DNA of 64,000 nucleotides from Novosphingobium album (ex Liu et al. 2023) (lineage in GTDB: Bacteria; Pseudomonadota; Alphaproteobacteria; Sphingomonadales; Sphingomonadaceae): NCBI RefSeq assembly GCF_029076845.1, contig NZ_JARESE010000070.1:62001-126000 (forward strand), read 5' to 3'. The notes under the pieces were generated by a model. It saw only the letters and a program-made list of their open reading frames with translations. It did not search any database and had not been told where the DNA came from. Position 1 is the first letter of the stretch. Each line of letters starts with the position of its first letter. Both the position numbers and the translations under genes were made by a program. This document shows, piece by piece, positions 60,627 to 64,000 of this stretch.

Positions 60627-61019
60627 CTATCGCCCCCCCATGGCGCGGCGCGGCGCGCGAGGGGCGGCGCGGAATTGCGGGAACAGTCTCGAAGCCATGC
60701 CGTCTTCTCCCCGATGCGGCAAAACGCACCCGCTTCACCGATCGACGACTTTCTTAACGGAGATAGGCAGATATCGCGTAAACCCGGACGGACGCAGTTT
60801 CACCGACGGGGTAATCCCGTAAGAGGTTGTCGGGAAATGCGCGTTTGGCAACGAAATGGGCTCTTCCGCGCATTTCCAGACACCCCATGCCCCCTGGACT
60901 TCCGATGGGCTGTCTGGACGCCGGAGCATGGCCGCCGCGCCGCAAGCCCGATAGGGTCGGCCGGACGCGGGCAAGCGCCCGATCGCAGCCATAAGCGAAA
61001 ACCTGGGGAGAGACGAACG
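60627..61019. promoter_or_regulatory. Divergent spacer between PAS kinase and FAH-family gene
   Basis: About 390 bp with no gene. It includes palindromic repeat copy D (60821-60888) and must hold the promoters of both divergent genes. GGGGAG lies just before the FAH-family ATG. AT-rich DNA near 60750-60780 is the likeliest kinase promoter. Confidence 0.4.
60821..60888. repeat. Palindromic repeat, copy D (short form)
   Basis: Left end GAGGTTGTCGGGAAATGCGC pairs imperfectly with the right end GCGCATTTCCAGACACCCC; inside is GAAATGGGCTCTTCC, which matches copy B's GAAATGCGCTCTTCC. The long inner stem of copy A is absent. Confidence 0.7.
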
Positions 61020-61886
61020 ATGCGAATTTGCCGGTTTGTGCTGGAAAGCGACAGCACCGCCACCCCGCGCCTGGGCGTGGTGCGGGACGATGGCATCCAT
61101 GACGTGACCCTGGTGACGGAGGTGCTGCCCAGCCTGCGCTGGCCGCTGCCGCCCGGCGACCAGTTCATCACCAGCCTGGCCGACTTGCGCGCGCCGATGG
61201 CGGAACTCGCGCGCGAGGCGCCGGCGATCCCGCTCGATGCCGTGCGCCTGCTCTCGCCCGTGGCCAATCCGGGCAAGTTCGTGTGCGGCGCCGGCAACTG
61301 GAAGCACCATGGCGCGCCGTTCGGCATGTTGGGCTTCATGTTCAAGGTGACGAGCGCGCTGTCCGGCCCCGGCGAAGGCGTGGAGATAAGCTGGCCCGAT
61401 CGCGACACCCTGCACGAGCCGGAACTGGCCTGCGTGATCGGCCGCGAATGCCGCAACGTCAGCGAGGCGGAGGCGCTCGACCATGTCGCCGGCTATTGCG
61501 GCGCCTTCGACATGACGCTGAAGCAGCAGCGCGAGGACTATGCCTTCTGCAAGTCGTTCGACACTTACGGTATGCTGGGCCCCTGGCTGGTGACGGCCGA
61601 CGAGATCGCCGATCCTTCCACGTTGTCCTATCGCTTCTGGGTCAATGACGAACTGCGCGGCGAGCGCGCCTTCGCCGATCTTACCGCCAATCCCGCGCGG
61701 ATGATCGCCTTCGCCTCAACGGTGATGACGCTTTATCCGGGCGACGTGGTGCTTTCGGGCGCCGCCGACGTCGCGCCGGTGGTGGCGGGTGATGTCATGA
61801 CGCTGGAGATTCCGGGCATCGGCCGAATGGAGACGCGCGTCTCGCTATCCCCCCATGCGCGCAGCGAGGCGCCGGTCTTCGCCTGA
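61020..61886 (+). CDS. Fumarylacetoacetate hydrolase-family protein
   Basis: A 288-residue FAH-family protein. After an N-terminal domain come LLSPVANPGKFVCGAGNWKHH (substrate strand), the metal-ligand region LHEPELACVIGRECRNVSEAEAL with the E-x-E pair of the family, AGYCGAFDMTLKQQREDYAFCKSFDTYGMLGPW with the downstream Asp, and VLSGAADVAPVVAGDVMTLEIPGIG (key part GDVMTLEIPGIG). Members hydrolyse or decarboxylate beta-dicarbonyls formed after ring cleavage. No other ring-cleavage genes are adjacent. ATG 61020 has a clear GGGGAG upstream. It converges with the metallo-hydrolase gene. Confidence 0.9.
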   Translation: MRICRFVLESDSTATPRLGVVRDDGIHDVTLVTEVLPSLRWPLPPGDQFITSLADLRAPMAELAREAPAIPLDAVRLLSPVANPGKFVCGAGNWKHHGAPFGMLGFMFKVTSALSGPGEGVEISWPDRDTLHEPELACVIGRECRNVSEAEALDHVAGYCGAFDMTLKQQREDYAFCKSFDTYGMLGPWLVTADEIADPSTLSYRFWVNDELRGERAFADLTANPARMIAFASTVMTLYPGDVVLSGAADVAPVVAGDVMTLEIPGIGRMETRVSLSPHARSEAPVFA

Positions 61887-61902
61887 CGGCCGGCGCGAAA
61901 GC

Positions 61903-62844
61903 TCACAGTACGTTGAGGGGAAGCTTGAGGTAGCGGATGCCGTTCGCTTCGGGTTCGGGCAGATGGCCGGCGCGCATGTTCACCTGGATCGAGGGCAGGA
62001 TCAGCCGGGGCATGTCGAGCGTGCGATCGCGTGCGACCCGCATCGTCACGAACGCGTCTTCGCTGACGCCGTCGTGGACGTGGATATTGGCTTCGCGCTG
62101 CCGGGCGATGGTCGTTTCCCAGGCGAATGCGTCCCGGCCGGGCGCCTTGTAGTCGTGGCACAGGAACAGCCGCGCCTTGCCGGGAAGCGACAGCAGGCGC
62201 TGGATCGAACGATAAAGCTGACGCGCGTCGCCGCCCGGGAAGTCGGCCCGCGCGGTGCCGAAATCGGGCATGAAGATGGTATCCCCGGCAAATACCGCAT
62301 CGCCCATGACATAGGCCAGATCGGCCGGCGTATGCCCTGGCACATGGAGGACCGCCACTTCGATTTCGCCAATCGTGAAAGTTTCGCCGTCCTCGAACAC
62401 ATGATCGAACTGTGAGCCATCGCGCCGGAAACCGGCCCCTTCGTTGAACAGCCCGCCGAAGACATCCTGCACGCGGCGGATCTGCGCGCCGATCGCGACC
62501 CGCGCGCCGAACCGCTCGCGCAAGTATGACGCGGCCGACAAGTGATCGGCATGGACGTGCGTTTCCAGCAGCCATTCGACCGCAAGCCCCGTCTGTTCCA
62601 CATAAGCGATCACCGCATCGGCGGATGCGTGGCTGGTCCGGCCCGAGGCGGGATCGAAATCGAGCACCGGATCGATGATCACCGCGCGCCGCGTGGCAGG
62701 ATCGTGCACCACGTGGGTGGCCGTGAAGGTCGCTTCGTCGAAGAAGCTGCGGATGCCGGGCGCGGCGCCTTTTCCCAGCAAGGCCCGCTCGACCACGGCC
62801 ATCGCCCGTACGAGCGCTTCGTCGCTACGGGAGCGTTCGGGCAT
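61903..62844 (-). CDS. ETHE1/Blh-like metallo-beta-lactamase-fold hydrolase (probable persulfide dioxygenase type)
   Basis: A 313-residue MBL-fold protein with a 25-residue N-terminal extension. Metal ligands: H96, H98, D100 and H101 in ETHVHADHLSA, then VLHVPGHTPADL, GDTIFMPDFGTARADFPGG and LFLCHDYKAPG. The single-iron ETHE1-type pattern and the PDFGTAR-DFPGGDA segment are known from Blh proteins of bigR operons, which detoxify persulfide/sulfide. There is no fused rhodanese domain. ATG 62844 has AGGAGG upstream. It diverges from the peroxiredoxin and ArsR genes, with AT-rich operator-like DNA between. Confidence 0.9.
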   Translation of the reverse strand: MPERSRSDEALVRAMAVVERALLGKGAAPGIRSFFDEATFTATHVVHDPATRRAVIIDPVLDFDPASGRTSHASADAVIAYVEQTGLAVEWLLETHVHADHLSAASYLRERFGARVAIGAQIRRVQDVFGGLFNEGAGFRRDGSQFDHVFEDGETFTIGEIEVAVLHVPGHTPADLAYVMGDAVFAGDTIFMPDFGTARADFPGGDARQLYRSIQRLLSLPGKARLFLCHDYKAPGRDAFAWETTIARQREANIHVHDGVSEDAFVTMRVARDRTLDMPRLILPSIQVNMRAGHLPEPEANGIRYLKLPLNVL

Positions 62845-62865
62845 CGAGTCCTCCTCACAAAACAC

Positions 62866-62879
62866 TTTACGATAGTAAA
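62866..62879. promoter_or_regulatory. ArsR-type operator candidate TTTAC-GATA-GTAAA
   Basis: A 5-bp perfect inverted repeat in the strongly AT-rich spacer between the metallo-hydrolase gene and the peroxiredoxin-ArsR operon; a further GTAAAC half-site follows at 62887-62892. ArsR/BigR repressors bind AT-rich imperfect palindromes in just this position. Confidence 0.55.
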
Positions 62880-62942
62880 TAATTATGTAAACGTATTGCG
62901 TCAAGAGCCTCCGCGTGTCAGAAGCTTGGCGAACGGGACCAT

Positions 62943-63593
62943 ATGAGGAACTTCGTGGAGCAGGTGATCGAGACCCCGCCCTTGCGCATCGGCGAACAAG
63001 TGCCGCGTTTTTCCGCGCGCACCACGCAGGGGCCGATTGATCTTGCCGATTTTCGCGGGCGCTGGCTGATCCTGTTCTCGCACCCGGCCGATTTCACCCC
63101 GGTGTGCACCAGCGAATTCATCGCCCTGGCCCGCGCGGCGAGCAAGTTCGACGCGCTGGGCTGCGCGCTGATGGGGGTTTCGGTCGACAGCCTCTATTCG
63201 CATCTCGCCTGGCTGCGGGTGATCCACGACATGGCCGGCGTGCGCGTGGAATTCCCGATCATCGAAGACCCGACGATGGAAATCGCCCGGGCCTATGGCA
63301 TGATCGGCTGCGAGGCGCAGGACGCCTCGTCAATCCGCGCGACCTATTTCATCGACCCGGACGGCGTGCTGCGGGCCACCACCTGCTATCCCTCGACCGT
63401 CGGCCGCTCGGTTCCCGAAATGCTCCGCACGCTGGCCGCGCTGCAACGCGTGCAGCACGGCACCGCGCTCGCCCCGGCCGACTGGGAGCCGGGCCAGGAC
63501 CTGCTGCGCGCGCCGCGCGAAACCCTTGCCGACGCGCTGCGACCCGATTCGCCCAGCGCCTGGTTCTTTTCGACCATGAAGGACAATGGCTGA
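62943..63593 (+). CDS. Prx6-like (1-Cys) peroxiredoxin
   Basis: A 216-residue peroxiredoxin. The peroxidatic cysteine is Cys55 in FSHPADFTPVCTSEFIALARA, the Prx6-type context. VSVDSLYSHLAWLRVI, FPIIEDPTMEIARAYGMIG and ATYFIDPDGVLRATTCYPSTVGRSVPEML follow. Cys134 and Cys158 are not in the typical resolving position, so 1-Cys chemistry with an external thiol is likely. It begins about 100 bp from the divergent metallo-hydrolase and overlaps the ArsR start by 8 bp. A role against peroxides or persulfides is inferred from the neighbourhood. Confidence 0.9.
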   Translation: MRNFVEQVIETPPLRIGEQVPRFSARTTQGPIDLADFRGRWLILFSHPADFTPVCTSEFIALARAASKFDALGCALMGVSVDSLYSHLAWLRVIHDMAGVRVEFPIIEDPTMEIARAYGMIGCEAQDASSIRATYFIDPDGVLRATTCYPSTVGRSVPEMLRTLAALQRVQHGTALAPADWEPGQDLLRAPRETLADALRPDSPSAWFFSTMKDNG

Positions 63594-63966
63594 CATGGAC
63601 GGCGAACCCGAACGCGACTTCGAGGGCAGCGCCGAACTGCTGCGCGCGCTGGCCCATGCCGTGCGCTTGCAGATCCTTTGCGCGATCAAGGACACCGAAC
63701 GCGCCGTGGGCGAGATCGAGGAGATCACCGGCATCGCCCAGCCCGGCCTGTCGCAGCAGCTTGGCGTGCTGCGCAAGGCCGAACTGGTGACAACGCGGCG
63801 CGACGGCAAGCAGATCTTCTATCGCGTCGACCGGCAGCGGATGCTTGCCGCCAGCGACCTGCTTGACGCGCTGGCGGGAACCGCGCCGGACCGGCGCCCC
63901 GATGCCCGGTCAGCCAGCATCCGCAGCGGCGGCGGGGCCGCCGTCTTCGCCCGCGTGGAGCGGTAG
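63586..63966 (+). CDS. ArsR-family transcriptional repressor
   Basis: A 126-residue winged-helix repressor. The DNA-binding segment is ELLRALAHAVRLQILCAIKD, then the recognition helix AVGEIEEITGIAQPGLSQQLGVLRKAELVTTRRDGKQIFYRVD (key part TGIAQPGLSQQLGVLRKAEL). It has one cysteine (Cys32) near the start of helix 2; the two-cysteine BigR redox pair and the CxC metal site are not both present, so its sensing chemistry differs. The ATG overlaps the peroxiredoxin stop by 8 bp. It probably represses its own operon and the divergent metallo-hydrolase. The remaining 34 bases to the window end hold nothing definite. Confidence 0.9.
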   Translation: MADMDGEPERDFEGSAELLRALAHAVRLQILCAIKDTERAVGEIEEITGIAQPGLSQQLGVLRKAELVTTRRDGKQIFYRVDRQRMLAASDLLDALAGTAPDRRPDARSASIRSGGGAAVFARVER

Positions 63967-64000
63967 GCCCATTGTAGAATAGGCCCGCTGTGGAAGTTGA

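Overview
The window is high-GC chromosomal DNA from an alphaproteobacterium. It is most likely a sphingomonad of the Novosphingobium/Sphingobium type. The inference rests on gene content: secB beside a Tim44-like gene, mltA and an Smr gene; aroC near ahpC/ahpF; and a dense set of short-chain dehydrogenases, aldehyde dehydrogenases, SnoaL-like, luciferase-like and CoA-ester genes typical of aromatic, steroid or terpenoid degraders. Genes are closely packed, and many neighbours share a 4-bp start/stop overlap. No rRNA, tRNA, CRISPR array, transposase or phage gene was seen.

Layout. 0-15.4 kb is mostly housekeeping: a DapB-like/SnoaL-like pair, a four-gene overlapping operon (monooxygenase-like, ArsC-like, PnuC, NadR-like kinase), aroC, ahpC, ahpF (with a strong terminator), a small WYL-like protein, the Tim44-like/mltA/smr operon, secB, murJ, trpS, a MOSC protein and a DUF4136 lipoprotein. 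15.6-38.4 kb is a catabolic district: SDRs, an amidohydrolase, an AraC regulator, an alpha/beta hydrolase, three aldehyde dehydrogenases, a zinc-less MDR reductase, a DUF2889 protein, a large fused indolepyruvate:ferredoxin-oxidoreductase-type enzyme, a GbsR/MarR-type regulator, a luciferase-like monooxygenase, a zinc alcohol dehydrogenase and a VOC protein. 38.4-42.5 kb holds a LysR gene divergent from a two-gene biotin-dependent acyl-CoA carboxylase (methylcrotonyl-CoA type). The two subunit genes are separated by a DUF559 endonuclease gene bounded by long terminal inverted repeats.

42.5-60.6 kb holds two islands of two-component signalling genes. The first (42.5-49.0 kb) has two histidine kinases, two NarL-type regulators, a single-domain receiver and a degenerate receiver. 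The second (56.1-60.6 kb) has a receiver, an HPt protein, a hybrid kinase, an Rcp1-like receiver and a PAS kinase. Between them lies an acyl-CoA module: SDR, CoA-transferase, FAS1/MaoC-like dehydratase, acyl-CoA ligase, IclR regulator and MaoC hydratase. 61-64 kb has a fumarylacetoacetate-hydrolase-family enzyme, then an ETHE1/Blh-like metallo-hydrolase divergent from a Prx6-like peroxiredoxin and an ArsR regulator, which resembles a sulfide/persulfide or peroxide response module.

The most notable non-coding signals are: a dispersed palindromic repeat in four copies, one with 38-bp perfect arms; a 12-mer (ATCGTCCGAAAG) in three exact copies in the non-coding DNA of the first signalling island; the inverted-repeat-bounded DUF559 cassette inside the carboxylase operon; and several operator-like palindromes on or near regulator start codons. 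Two of these sites, 32 kb apart, match at 14 of 16 positions. All functional calls come from reading motifs in the sequence; no database search was run.
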